Assembly (NCBI RefSeq): GCF_008831285.2
Contig: NC_045150.1
Location: 2,306,001 to 2,370,000, forward strand
DNA length: 64,000 bases
Direction: 5' to 3'
From: Nymphaea colorata
Taxonomy: Eukaryota; Streptophyta; Magnoliopsida; Nymphaeales; Nymphaeaceae
Shown: one piece after another, positions 1 through 11,837 of the stretch
How positions within the stretch are numbered: position 1 is the first letter of the stretch
Layout: each line of letters begins with the position of its first letter
The notes under the pieces: model-generated
Databases searched by the model: none
Seen by the model: only the letters and a program-made list of their open reading frames with translations
What the model was told of the DNA's origin: nothing
Position numbers and translations under genes: made by a program

Positions 1-451
1 AATGTAAATAAATATACTATCATGTGGCAAAGGATAACTTCATCAAAATGGCATAGGGATGTCATAAGGGTAAGGTATATTTCCAAAGTATCAGGTCAGG
101 ATACAGAATAACCAGGATGCTTTCTCATAAGAAAACCAGCAGATGATCTTTCATTTAAAAATGGAGATTCTGATAAAGCTTTGTAAATATGAAGAAAGTA
201 TATGGTTTACACTTCTGGACTTCCTAGAAGTTTCCTTTTACGGATGTCTGGGTTGCAGTAATCATGAGTTCAATCTTATGCAAGCTTAAAACAAGGAAAA
301 GATTGAACTTGTTTAACAAAGATTGGCTTCCACGCATACAACCAAAAAAGATCATCGGATAAACTCTTAGCAAGCGCGTGAACATCTATTTGAACATGTT
401 AAAAAAAGAAAAGACAAAGCAAATAACACCATAGTCAGTTTCTTCACCTAC

Positions 452-907
452 CAGATGGCATAAAAGCAGGAACAGGAGCTCCAATACTTAGAAGCGTGAA
501 TTGATTCCTAAGAAGAAGATAGAGCATCCGATTCTCTTCTCTTTTCTTTAACTTTAACAGAAGTACTACTTCAGGTAACTAAAATTAAACTTCCAAAATC
601 GCAATAACTGCCTGTTCACAAAATTGAAAAAGGAAGATTTTTCATGCAAAAGGGAAGTTCTTCTACCGGCAAGATTACAACAAATCAGCCGCGAGCATAA
701 AAAAGGAAAATGTTATCCCATGAGGAAAGATCCTGCAAGAGAGGATTGCTTCCCAAACTAAGAATCAGAATACAACTGCTAGAGACCACTTGAAATCAGC
801 CTCCTACTTCATGATTTCAAAAAGGAAAAACAAAAAAGCAAAAGTAAAGACAACAACCCAGAAAGCAAAGATGTCAAAAGCCAACTTTCTACGTACCTCG
901 AACCCAT
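452..907 (-). CDS. 5' end of an unrecognised spliced gene that runs off the left edge
   Basis: A chain of splice-compatible segments on the minus strand suggests a gene start. A probable non-coding first exon ends at 1125 (donor gtaatg). A second exon at 897-1045 follows an acceptor ending cactag and contains an ATG at 905-907 followed by GGT TCG AG and a gtacgt donor. A third exon at 452-507 lies between a cttcttag acceptor and a gtaggt donor. Joining 897-907 to 452-507 keeps an open frame reading MGSRNQFTLLSIGAPVPAFM and a few more residues. I do not recognise the family. No further convincing exon is visible in 1-440, so the next one probably lies outside the window. The support is splice-site quality plus an uninterrupted frame of only 22 codons, so this could be chance. 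Confidence 0.4.
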
Positions 908-1207
908 GAGAGCAGTTGTGACGAGAAGCTCGTTGCAGTAAAACGGCTGCGGCACAGAAACAAGTTCAAAGAAAACTCTGTTTCTTCGTTGACAATCCCC
1001 AACAAACTAAAAGTTCAAACAAATTGGAAACCCAATCAGGAGAACCTAGTGCATATCATGAAAACAAACCAAAAGCAAAAGATCGTGAAAAACTAGAGCA
1101 ATCTGAGTAATTGCGGGGCATTACCTCTTCAGTGCCGAGAGAGAGATGACATCAACATTGGAGAGCACTATTTTGAAGCATTGAACGAACACAAAGAGGA
1201 ACTGAAT

Positions 1208-4200
1208 GCACGCTCATGGCAAAGAATCGCAACGTGTATATTTATATATATGAAAACATAGAAACGTATCAGTTTATTCCAAGTAATTTTTCCATCAGCT
1301 CACTAAGAACTTTAAAGAGACAGGTAATGAAGCAAGTTCCTTTCAAATGGATGTCTGTCTGGGGCAGAAGAAATATGAAAGGACAAAACTATCCCTAACA
1401 CTTTGCCATGAAAATGGCTCTAAGGCAGGAAAATGACCTTTTCCTCTGTTGGCCACTCATTGCCTGCTTTGAATTCCCTTGTTTGGTCGGAAAACTTGTA
1501 AAGCAAACGAGGCTTAGACCCCCTTCGGTTCACCATCTTTGCTTAGAAAATTTATTGCTTTGCCAGAAAAAAGAGTTGACCTTTCTTAGCTAAGGGAAAC
1601 AGCCACCAATGGTCTCCTTGTCAATGGATCTCCACTGTAAAGCACTCGAATTTTTTTTTTTACAGTTCAGTTTTTCCTGTAATGGTAGTGTCACACTTTC
1701 GCTTCTGATAACCTTTTCGAAAAAGCTTTCATAATTTTCTCAGCTTTGGTTTCCTCACGTCAAAATCTTTTCTCCACTCTCACGATAAAGCAAACGAAGG
1801 TCTACTTGACCAAAACGGACGGAAATTGATTCCCCAGTCGAAGCCGCATTCTTGCGGATAACAATCTCACAAAGATAAGCGAATTTTCTGAAACAATTTT
1901 GACGTGCAGACTTGAGGAAAAAAGTTGTGCATATTAGGATAGAAGGAAAAAGTTTTTTTCGTCTTCGAACTCGTAATGAATGTTTTGAAGTTTTTTAATA
2001 TTGAGATCCATTTTTTGCATGAAAGAATTTGAAATCGGTAAAAATTATGAGGAATACGTCTGATACTTGTCGACGCCCACGTTGGCATGTCCAAGACAGA
2101 AATGCAGAAAATGATATTCCCTGATTGTTGCCTCAAACAAACCTACGGATCAGATTCATGCTAGAGGTTCTGAAGCTTTTGGCTGTACCAAATTTGATCG
2201 GAATTGAACATACACTTTCTATGAAACTGTCCCAAAAAATGAAGTGAATTCATAGAATACTTGGAAGGCTGCTTCATGAATCTATCTCAATTTTGTAACA
2301 ATAACAATGTACTACTATTGCCAAAAGACCCTTCAGTATGCAACCATGAATTTCTCAACATCTGACAAACTGTGCCCATTATTTTTTACAGGATATTAAG
2401 ATATAAGACATTTCATACTTACAGTAGAATCACATGTTCAAAAACTTGCTTTCTGTTAAAAAAAAATCATATTTATAAGGTTTTATAAAAGAAAAAAACG
2501 TGTTGTTCATAAAGAACAGCATTTTGGTCAATGGGTACTTGGCGCTTATAGTAAAATCTTTCTCAGGAAAATTTTCCCTAGGTGTTGTGACATGAAACAA
2601 AAACCCTTGCAACAGTGATACCACATGGGAACAATTATGGCCCAGGAAATTGAGTCCTAACAATTTGGTATGGTAGAGATCTGATATGCCAAACCTGCCG
2701 AACCCAATATGGCATTTTCTGAGAACTTTTGAGGGTCAACCCTCCTTTTCTCCCCAAGTGGGTTGGGCAAAAACACATTTAAGATAAAAAAAAAAGGAAT
2801 TGTATAAATAAATAACAAAATGAGGAGCCCCATTAAATTCAACAAAGAGGAAAGTGGGTGCATCACCAGCCAGCCAATGTTGAACCATCGGCTGCACTGA
2901 CCAAACCATGTTAGTTAAGAAAAACCTCACTTGAGTTTCTATCTCCAAGCAAGGAAAGAGCCTCCAGAGGAGTTTCACACACCAGTTTGAGTAGGCAGTG
3001 GGTCAGTGGTTCGAACGTCATGGGCGTTAACTCTTCTTAAATCAATGGGATGACATGTACTCAACTCACACCAGCAGCTCTTGAATATGAGGAAAGAGAG
3101 ACATGGGTATTAACTTTTCTTGAATCAATGCACCAGGCACTGATGCAACATCTCTTGAATATGAGGAAAGAGAGAGAGAGAGAGAGGGTTTCTGCTCTTA
3201 CTTTACAATGAGATATCACCCACTATGTAATAATGTTTCATGAAGTCTAAACCGAAGATGCATAAAATAGTTTGTTACTTTTTTTTTTTTTTTTTTTTTT
3301 TGACAAACACCCTCTAAGAAATACATGTCTCATATTAAGATTCTAAAAAAATAGCACTAATAACATAGTAGCAGCACTAATAAAATAGTGAAAAAAAGTC
3401 GTTAAAACATTTTACCTTTTTCCAAGGCCATGTGTACAATTTCTCCAAAAATTCAGTCCTCAAAATTAGGTTAGTTTTTTTTTTCTAAATAACTTTTTCA
3501 GGAAAAAAGCATCTGAAGTTTTTTTAAGGTTGAGGAAAAAAGCATCTGAAGTTTTTTCAAGGCCCTCAAGCGCCCAAAAAAAAATTATGATATGATAAGT
3601 TCCACCACCAGCAACAACAACACTAATAATAATAATAACAATAATAATAATAATAATTTATGAAGGTGACAAGCAGCACCGACCACAGAGTTGTGTGGGA
3701 GGGAATTTTTTGGGTGGAAACTGATGGCGACTCCCACTGCACGTGATAAAGTTAGGCAGACCAGCATGTTCAAAAGAGAAAAGAAATCGAGCAACTTCCA
3801 TAGACGCTGCTCCCTTCTTCTTTTTCCTTTTCTCCTTACCTGTCAACTTGATCAGTTTCTCCACCATTAATAAGTCTAAAATTCTTCAATATGATGTATA
3901 TATTTCAAAATAATTTAAGAAAAAGAAAGCACAGTCGACATTCTTTTTCTTTCTTAGGTGAGCGAGATAATTACAACCCATCACCTGAAAAAGTGAGCGG
4001 GATGAAGACCGTCTTTCCCATGCCTTCTGGGTCCAAAGCTAGCCTTGTATCGGCCTTTAAGTAAAGTCAAGACACGCGTAATGCACATTAAATTATTGAC
4101 ACCCATAGAAATCAAATTGGCAAAGTGTCGTTAATGCATTACTAATCAGAATAGCTACACTATGCCCCTTGAAGCAAACATTCATATTTTATGGGTAATC

Positions 4201-4912
4201 CATTACAAGCACGCGCATGTAAAGTATTAAACATAAACAAATGCATGAAATTCATATGTATATAATATAATACATTTCATGTATTGTCGATATCTGATAG
4301 TGATCCTCAAATATTGGCTAATATGGGGCTGACTAGGGTCATATTATCAGCTAATTCGGCTTCTTATAGACAGGACGTCTTGTCTATCACATTGATGTTC
4401 ATTGTCCACTGTTTGATGATTTTATAAACATGATTATCAAAAAACAATTTTTTGTCTTAATCCCGAAACGATTTAAAATGGCCGACATTACATTTTGTTA
4501 AGATTTTCGAGACGATTCGATGACCGATACTGTTTAGCCCAACAGATCTGAAACAATTTTGAGTAGAATTTATGGAGATATAATCGGGTGCTTAATTGAA
4601 ATAATCGAATCCATTTGACTTGTGGCTTAAGGAGAAGAAGACAACAGCATGTTTTGGCACGTTCCTCCTTCGATCTGAGAGGGCCGTCGTTGTTGGTTGA
4701 CTAATTGATGGAAGAAGAAGAAGACCCCGTTGGTCTGCGCTCCTCCTTTGGTTCACACCACTCTGTGGCCACCCCCTTCTCTCCAGGTCAGAAACAAACC
4801 AGTTTTTTAGGCGCACATCTTGGCACTTTGTCCTTTTTCTCTCTCTTCTCATTCAATATCTTAACTTAACTTTATGGTTTGGTATATCTCCATCTTATAC
4901 ATAAATATATCC
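1208..4912. other. Intergenic, no gene seen
   Basis: I see no coding segment with family resemblance here. It holds homopolymer runs (poly-T at about 3280-3300), an ATT/AAT trinucleotide patch at about 3620-3660, and a diverged tandem duplication of about 83 bp at 3019-3176. Each copy of that duplication contains a catggg..ttaact segment followed by ttgaatatgaggaaagagag. A fragment resembling this unit recurs near 59,430. Confidence 0.6.
3019..3176. repeat. Diverged ~83-bp tandem duplication
   Basis: Two adjacent units begin at 3019 (catgggcgttaact) and 3102 (catgggtattaact). Each ends with ttgaatatgaggaaagagag. The second unit runs into a short GA microsatellite. The copies differ at several positions, so the event is not recent. 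Confidence 0.6.
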
Positions 4913-4943
<31 letters not shown>

Positions 4944-4948
4944 ATCAT

Positions 4949-5076
4949 AAGGTCATATTGCTTAAAAACATTTTAATGGGTCTGGTTTTTGGTTCTTACC
5001 TAATTGGACTGGTATTTATCAATATATAAGAAGCAAAAACCAGACCCATTAAAATGTTTTTATGCAATATGATCTT
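4949..5076. repeat. Near-perfect ~50-bp inverted repeat (hairpin)
   Basis: The arms at 4949-4997 and 5027-5076 are reverse complements with about three mismatches in 50, separated by about 29 bp. The arm core includes acattttaatgggtctggtt. An (AT)n tract at 4914-4939 lies just outside the left arm. The structure could be a small foldback MITE or a hairpin-precursor locus. No transcript evidence is available from sequence. Confidence 0.75.
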
Positions 5077-5322
5077 AAGAGTGATTTGATGGGGAACATA
5101 CGTTAAGTTAGCCATTTGTTTTTTACTTTAATCTTGTTTTTTAATAATAAAAAAATGACAGGTTCTTGGAGTATCTAAATTTTGATATTAGAAAAATCAA
5201 TTTTTTTTACAAAAATAACATGAATTAGATCATGATATACATTGAATTACTGTTTATCGATATATTACGATGCTCACATTTGTCCAGTTCTTATCTCTTA
5301 TCTCAATGGCCTGGTTTCCAAT

Positions 5323-5324
<2 letters not shown>

Positions 5325-5406
<82 letters not shown>
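5325..5406. repeat. Compound microsatellite (CT)n(TA)n
   Basis: An uninterrupted CT run passes directly into an uninterrupted AT run of roughly 50 bp. Apparent reading frames across it (alternating Ser-Leu and Tyr-Ile) are artefacts. Confidence 0.95.
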
Positions 5407-5412
<6 letters not shown>

Positions 5413-5713
5413 CACTAAAAAAATTGATTGTTTTAATTGAGCTTTAATGGAGAAATTCAGGTAGTAAAATCCAAAGAAGATACGACCTGTTAGGGGGATC
5501 TTGTCATGAATTTGTGACCGAACTTTTGTGTAGGCTTTAGGAATGAGTCCATACAGCCTAACAAGTAATAACATATTCCAAATATAAAAGGGCCGTTGAT
5601 GGGTAGGTTGCCTCTTTGTTTGTGACATTCTTCATTTTTGCAAGGGTAAATTTGTCATCCAGAAAAGGGGTTCTTCTGTTTTTACCATTTTACCCTTATG
5701 TTTGGGGCTTATT

Positions 5714-5933
5714 TTGGAGCTTGGATTTTTTTTTTTTAGGGTGAGTGGTTCATTCCACCGCCCTAAGAGAGGCCACAGGCCCCCCCTTGTCACCCTGGGG
5801 TGAACTGAGCTTGCTTCGGGCCCTTTTATGGGCCAGGGACTGAAGCACGTTTGGGGACTCGACCCGAGTTCTTAGCGGACAGAGCACTTCCCCCGCGCCA
5901 GTGTGCTACAACCCCTTGGGGTTGGAGCTTGGA
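5714..5933 (-). mobile_element. tRNA-derived SINE with 12-bp target-site duplication
   Basis: Read on the minus strand, the element starts at about 5921 with a tRNA-like segment. It has a box-A-like motif (tagcacactggc) and a box-B-like motif (gggtcgagtccc). A non-tRNA body follows and it ends in a poly(A) tail (the plus-strand T run at 5726-5737). The flanks carry the identical 12-mer ttggagcttgga at 5714-5725 and 5922-5933, which is the signature of LINE-assisted target-primed insertion. The body is about 196 bp including the tail, within the usual plant SINE range. The intact duplication suggests a fairly young insertion. The SINE family was not identified. Confidence 0.85.
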
Positions 5934-7229
5934 CTTTGGACAGGAAGATTGTGCGGTCTCAACTCTCGATGGCCGAAATGATCAAGAAGCCGTTGGGTGT
6001 AAAAGAGGAAACCACCCTCCTGTAAGGGTGAAAAGGAAAAGAGTTAAAAGTTACTATTCTATATCAAATATTCTTACCTTTTGGAAGCCGGTTAGATTTG
6101 GTTCGAAATTTGGATTCAGATTTGGATATGGATGTAAAATTGGACTTGCATCGGATTCAGATTTTGAAATCAGATTTCGGATTCCCAAATAAATGTGACT
6201 TTCCTTTGTTCACATTTATTTGAATCTAACATCCCTACAAAACTCATTTTTGAGGGAAATGTCAGCAATTTCCTTTTTCTCACGAAAGAAAGAAAAAACT
6301 TTCTGACTATGGCTTTCTTTTAAATAGAGCATTTCTTTTTCTAATCATTAATCTTCATATTTTGCCAACCATGCATATTTCCAAACACATATTTCAATGT
6401 CCTCTATTTATCAGAGTACATAATAAGATGAACCAACTCTCAAAAAATTGAGATTCGATAAGTTGTTCTGCTTATTTTCCTATTTATCGATTTTCTAATC
6501 AAACTATCTGCTGTGAAGATATACCAAATTAGCTCATGAAAAGTTTTATTTTTTAGCTTTTGATTTTGGCAGTTTAATATATCATGTTTTTCTTACAAGA
6601 AGCATTGTACTTGTACAAGCGATGGTTGAGAAAAGTTGAAAGAAGAAAAGGTTAATATAGGGAAAGAAAAACCTTGTGGTCCAGGTAAGTTTCATTTAAT
6701 GTATCTTTTGATGCTGTACCTGCCTTTTCTTTCATAAATCTGGGAATAATTATGAAATTTATATTTTATTGTATGTAACAGGTTGCATCAAAATTTTCAT
6801 ATTTCCAATTCATTTTATTTTGCCAGTTGCCACTTTTTATCAGCTTTATTTTGGCTGCATATATATATATATATATATATATATGGATGTCCTCAACAAA
6901 TCGGATTCGAATCCAATATCAAACCAAACCACTTCAAAAGATCTAGATACCGAAAAAATTTTAGCATACAATTGTTTTACAAATGCTATCATAAAGTAGC
7001 TTGGACACACTTTTTTTTTTGTTTGATGATTCTCGAGATGCATCAACTAAAGAGTAAATGACCATTGTTCTACGGTTTGCTAATGAAAAAGGCCAAATAG
7101 TTGAATTTTTCTTGCAATTATACACATTTTTGGAATAAGTGTAAGTTCACTTAAAGTTGCCTTTGAAGTCATATTTTGTAAGCATGGTTGAGCATGTCTA
7201 AATATGTATGAACATGGTTTTGATGGAGC
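5934..7229. other. Intergenic, repeat-rich
   Basis: No gene is seen. At about 6090-6240 there is a gattcggattt-type segment ending in acatcccta, resembling the MITE family annotated at 45,775 and 49,633. An (AT)n tract lies at about 6858-6886. Confidence 0.5.
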
Positions 7230-8475
7230 AAACAATAAGAAAGGAGCATTTAATGAGTTTGAAATTCTTATATTAAAAGAAAATGGGTCTGCATATTATA
7301 TACACTGTTCTGCCCATAAACTCCAATTAACACTAGTTGCAGTTGCACATAACCATTGAATACCTAAGTTTTTTTTTTATAAATTAGATGAATTACCAAG
7401 TTCCTTTTCTACTTCATGCAAGAGGTATGAGTTCATTCGAGAAACATAATATATTAGAACGATTGAAGTACTTGAGTGAGGTGAACTTGAAATATGATGA
7501 AGATTAAGTCAATAAATGAATTTTAGATGACTTAGTGATACTTGTTAGTCTTTTCATTATGATGCTACACTTAGTTTAACGGATATGTATCATTCTATAA
7601 TTAAGGCATTAGAGTTTGTTATAGACAACACAAATAGAGGAAGACTTGAAACAGTTGAATTGCTAAGTAGATTATAAGATTTTAAAAGTTGTATTTGGCT
7701 TGCATTTGATGAGTAAAGTTTTGGAGATAACTGAAATACTTTCGCAAGCATTTTAACATAAAGATCAAGATATTGTTATTGTTATGAATTAATTGCTAGA
7801 ACAAAATAATGTCTTCAAGATTTGAGAGATGATGACTAAGAGTCTCTTATAAATAAAATTTTTATATTTTGTAATAAATTTGACATTCTAATACCTTGAT
7901 TAAGTAACATATAGACACCTCAAAGATGGCCAAGACTTAAAGCTGAAAAGATAACATGTTTATATTGTTATTGTGTTGAAGTGTTCTATGTTATCATTGA
8001 TCTCCAAATTCAAGAGTTGAATAATTGTTTGATTGGGACAAATACAAAGCTTCTTCTTTCAGTGACATTTTAAAGCCGAAAAAAATATTTTGCTTCTTTT
8101 GATATAAACAAGTTGATTCGTTTTGTTGAGTTTTATCCTAAAGACTTCTAGAAAATAGATATGAAAAGACTTATAAGTCAATTAGAAGTATATATTAAAG
8201 ACTTAGCTTTTCAAATTTAATTTTTTTGGTAGAACTTTTAGAAATGATGGTGACAATGAAAAAGCACACAATATCTCATTTAGTTTACTTGCTGATGAAC
8301 CTCAACAACAAGTATTCAAAAGGCATTTTCAACCATGAACAATATCAAAACTCAGGCTTCATAATAAAATGAGAATTGAATGAGTTAATGATGTAGTTAC
8401 TTACATTGATAATGATACATTCGACAACGTCACTAATGAAGCAATTATGCATTGTTTCCAGAATATGAAGGGTCA
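7230..8475 (+). pseudogene. Decayed hAT-superfamily transposase (TTF-type/ZMYM1-like)
   Basis: Conceptual translation across several frames recovers, in order, segments typical of the large plant hAT proteins annotated as TTF-type zinc-finger or zinc finger MYM-type 1-like. The first is a stretch near 7260-7350 reading AYYIHCSAHKLQLTLVAVAH (family: AYYVHCFAHQLQLALVAVA). Next come an LQDLRDD / ESLINKI / FCNKFDI block near 7815-7890 and a VIDLQIQELNN block near 7990-8025. After these is FYPKDF near 8130, then HTISHLVYLL and KAFSTMNNIK near 8270-8345. The last is the C-terminal dimerisation tail HNKMRIE..VNDVVTYIDND..FQNMKG up to about 8475. Many stops and frameshifts interrupt it, so it is inactive. 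The N-terminal TTF finger was not found. This call rests on remembered family sequence. Confidence 0.8.
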
Positions 8476-8748
8476 AATATGAATTTGTTTATAATTATAG
8501 TTTTTGTTTCGCCTTTTTGTGAATAATAGATATTTGATCTTTTTGGGTCAAAATTGTAAATATGTACAGAACTATAGCTATTTTATTTGTTCTTTATGGT
8601 AAATTGTAAATCTGTACAACTATATTTAATTGAATTGCTTTTTGAAGTCAATTGTAATTTTGTTTGTAACTATAGTTACGTATTTTGTTTTTTAAGGTCA
8701 ATTGAAAATCTGTTAACTATATATTTAGTGCTCCATGAAAAAAGAAAA

Positions 8749-8766
8749 TTTTGGCTTCACCCCTAC
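8749..8766 (+). mobile_element. Possible 3' terminal inverted repeat of the decayed hAT element
   Basis: The sequence ttttggcttcacccctac lies about 275 bp beyond the transposase remnant. It closely matches the ends of the CAGGGGCGGAGCC-type MITEs elsewhere in the window (for example ttggctccgcccttg at 38,348). The matching 5' end was not found, so the boundaries of the parent element remain open. Confidence 0.4.
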
Positions 8767-9167
8767 TTGAAACATATCGAACTTGATTATCATTATGTCG
8801 ACAGGCAAGTTGCTTCAAAGGCATTGGGAACAAGGCACATTTTGTTTTCCGAGTAGATTATCGATCTTTACACTAAACCATTAGGGAGAGCATGATTTTT
8901 GTATTTCAGAAACAAACTTGGACTCATGTTTGAATCAAGTTTGGGGGGGAGGGGGGGGGGATATTAAAGATAATGTAAACCAAAGAGATAAAAGACGAGG
9001 TTGTGCATGGCATCAATCGGTTCACCAAATCAAGATCAATTACTCAAAACTAAAATTCAAAAAGGAAGATGTTAGATGTTGATAGACATTTCATAAAAGC
9101 CAAGAGAGAGATAAGGATATTAAAGTTTTGAGTTGCATATAATGTTGTATTTCACATTTTTTTCACC

Positions 9168-9340
9168 TTAAGGGTGTGTTTGTTTCACCATAGATCTCAA
9201 ATCTGTAGTGATATGAAATCACTAGGATTGCATATCCACGAATTTATGGTTGGAGCCCCCAATGCAACCTTAAATCCACTATTTTTTACATGTAACGTGG
9301 ATTTAACTTAAACTGAGAATCATTCAAAACACACCTGTTA
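9168..9340. mobile_element. Tourist/Harbinger-like MITE with TTA duplication
   Basis: The element at 9171-9337 (about 167 bp) begins agggtgtgtttg and ends caaaacacacctg, which are imperfect inverted repeats. It is flanked on both sides by TTA (9168-9170 and 9338-9340), the target preference of PIF/Harbinger elements. It has no coding capacity. Confidence 0.7.
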
Positions 9341-10121
9341 ATGTAGCCTCAGATCGAACACAACCTAAATAGACTCCAGTTTATGCTTCAAGGGATGCAA
9401 TGCAAGTCCAACTAAAATTAGTGCTAACAAAAGCATGGCATTTACCCCGTAGTAGGCACCTGCATGCAGTAGTTCACACCAGCCCCATAAAATTTCTTTA
9501 TTTTCATACTATGCATTCAATTTTTCTCATTTATATGTACTAATGCCCCTAATGTTATTGAATTGGTGCCTCTTAGCTTAAATTTTCTGGCTTTAACAGG
9601 GTGCTTACTAATCTCTGCACATTATAAGGATATCTGACCATTTCTTACATGTGGGGCAGGTTGATCAATTTTCCTCTAAACAAAGGTCAAGGCGGGTTTT
9701 GTTATTTGCTTCTAGTTTATGGTGGGGCTCTTTAATTTGGAGATCTCTTGGTATATTCTCTTCATAGTGATCTTATCTTAGTGGAGATCCACTTTTTGTA
9801 GCATATATTAATTCCTTTTGCTAATAAAGGTCAGTGGTCTTTCCCCCAACAAGTGTTTCAAGTTTCAATGGATGCCAATGCCCTCAAAAACATTTAAATG
9901 AGTGAACAACTCCAAACACTCATTGTTAGCCCCTCAGAAAGGGGGTTTAATGTAGTTCATGCACCCTTGGGCCACGGTAGAAATGCACTACAATTCAAGC
10001 TTGTAGTCCAGCTGAGTTCGAGTAGCATCAACTTAATCAATGACTTCAACTCGATTAGTCTCTACATTTCACATCAAATGATGAAGCTTCAGTTTAAATT
10101 AAATGAAACCTTACACACACA

Positions 10122-10158
<37 letters not shown>

Positions 10159-10159
10159 G

Positions 10160-10207
<48 letters not shown>

Positions 10208-11654
10208 GACCTTATCAAACTTGGAATTGGCTCATGTTAATTGATTCAAGCTGTGGTCAAGTTCTAGGTGTTGGAGCTGGGTTCGAGCTCACAAAGCTCC
10301 AATCGGAATTAGCAGGTAGGCCAAAGACGTGTTATGTTCAGAACAATACTTTCTTAACTTTTTTAATAGATCAGGCGTTGATTGTCGTTCCCCAAAGATG
10401 GCTGTCAAACAGATGACAGCATGGGACTACGTGTTCAGGCCCCAAAGCATTAGAACGCCCTCTTTAAGAGCAAAAGTAGAGAGAATTTTTTTAAACACCT
10501 CTCACACAGTGTGCTATCAGAATTAAACACGCTGGTGGCTATGCTGTTTTAAAAATTTAGCCATCACATAGGCATTAGCAATGGTTTATAAAGCAACAAT
10601 GATTCATTTTATGGTGCGTTGAATATATATATATATATATTATGTTTGTAGTTTTTTCAGATTCACCTAGCCATCTAACCAGGTTCATCTGATCTTTCCA
10701 TGATTGATAGTTAAGAGAAAAAAAAAACAGAAAAAAATGATGGGTGTTTTCATTTTGTGGTATTAGTTCATATATTTTATTTTATTCTTTCAACCATCTA
10801 TTTGCTTCATATGAACCGTTCCAGTTAGATAGCTATGATTTTGAATAACCAAAGTCATTATATATATAAAAGAAAATTGAATGATAATTTAGCTATCCAA
10901 AGTCACTCATTTCATTTATGAGGGTTGTCTGATCCATAGAATGAACAATCGAGAGAAAAATAAAATAAATATTTTGTCATGTAATATTAGTTCATACTTT
11001 TTTTTCTTTACTTTTGTCTCATTTGTTTATCATAGTGAATTAGACTGTCCTCATAAGCGAGTTTAATGACTATGACATCATTATAAAGTCAATACCATCA
11101 TGTGCTAATTAAATTTTGAAAAGTCATTACTAAAAAAGCATAAACCATCGTCACATTATAAATTGTAGCTAATATCAATTTAGTAACTAATTTTTAATGA
11201 CAAATTTTTTAATTTTAATCATATGAAAACATCTACACACAACAATATATATATATATATAATATCAATCTGACCCTTGAAAGAAAAACAATGAAAAAGG
11301 CAATAAGCATTTTTTTCATTCACATCTTTTTCACTTTGTTTTTCTATTAAGTGGACTGCTCTTACTCTACATACTGTTCACTCACTTTATATTTTTAATT
11401 GAATCGGGCAACTTTTGTGAGAAAATGGTTTTCTAATTTTATAGCGCGAAAACCACAGTACAAGATGCATTTGCTACGACCAATTGCTTAACGTTTTCAA
11501 TGATGAAATACACTCTTGGCAACAATTTTTAATGATATAAAAATAAAAAATTACCATCTGGTTTCAAGGATAGCCGGGTGATTTCAATTTTCTTATATAT
11601 ACATATACCACCGACACATCCTTATATATATATATATATATATGACGGACATCA
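9341..11654. other. Intergenic, microsatellites and MITE-like AT-rich repeats
   Basis: No gene is recognised. A compound (AC)(CT)(AC)(AT) microsatellite occupies about 10,113-10,207. (AT)n tracts occur near 10,622, 11,244 and 11,621. The segment around 10,740-11,030 resembles segments near 36,690-36,870 and 61,960-62,220 (aaagaaaattgaa.. followed by a gagtcac/gtcact motif and ..agaaaaataa..). It probably belongs to another dispersed short element. Confidence 0.55.
10113..10207. repeat. Compound microsatellite (AC)n(CT)n(AC)n(AT)n
   Basis: Four consecutive dinucleotide runs are read directly from the sequence. The reading frame passing through it has no family resemblance. Confidence 0.95.
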
Positions 11655-11825
11655 GGAAACAAGAGTTACTCGGCTCGTTAAAACTCGACTCGAAATCGAG
11701 TTTGAGCCGCCTATTCTAATAAACGAGCCAAACTCGAGCTCATTCTTCAACTTGTTTTTTTAGTCGAGCCGAGTTCGAATTCATTGAACTCGAATGTTTT
11801 AAGCTCAACTCGGCTCCAGTAAAAA
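11655..11825. mobile_element. CGAGC-rich hAT-like element, left fragment
   Basis: This segment is dense in palindromic tcgag/cgagc words (ctcggctcg, cgagccaaactcgagctc, cgagccgag). The complete copy at 44,295-44,670 has the same composition. No terminal repeat is present at this left side. A second fragment with an end resembling the family terminus lies at 13,470-13,654, so the two may be halves of one element separated by later insertions. Confidence 0.5.
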
Positions 11826-11837
11826 GTAAAGGTTATT

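Noticed and set aside
2990-3020. Possible tRNA-derived segment around gtggttcgaacgtc
   Set aside because: The box-B-like word has no properly spaced box A and no SINE end structure. Only the adjacent 83-bp duplication is supported.
5232-5628. Open frames through the CT/TA microsatellite on both strands
   Set aside because: They consist of Ser-Leu and Tyr-Ile dipeptide repeats created by the dinucleotide runs. There is no family resemblance or splice context.
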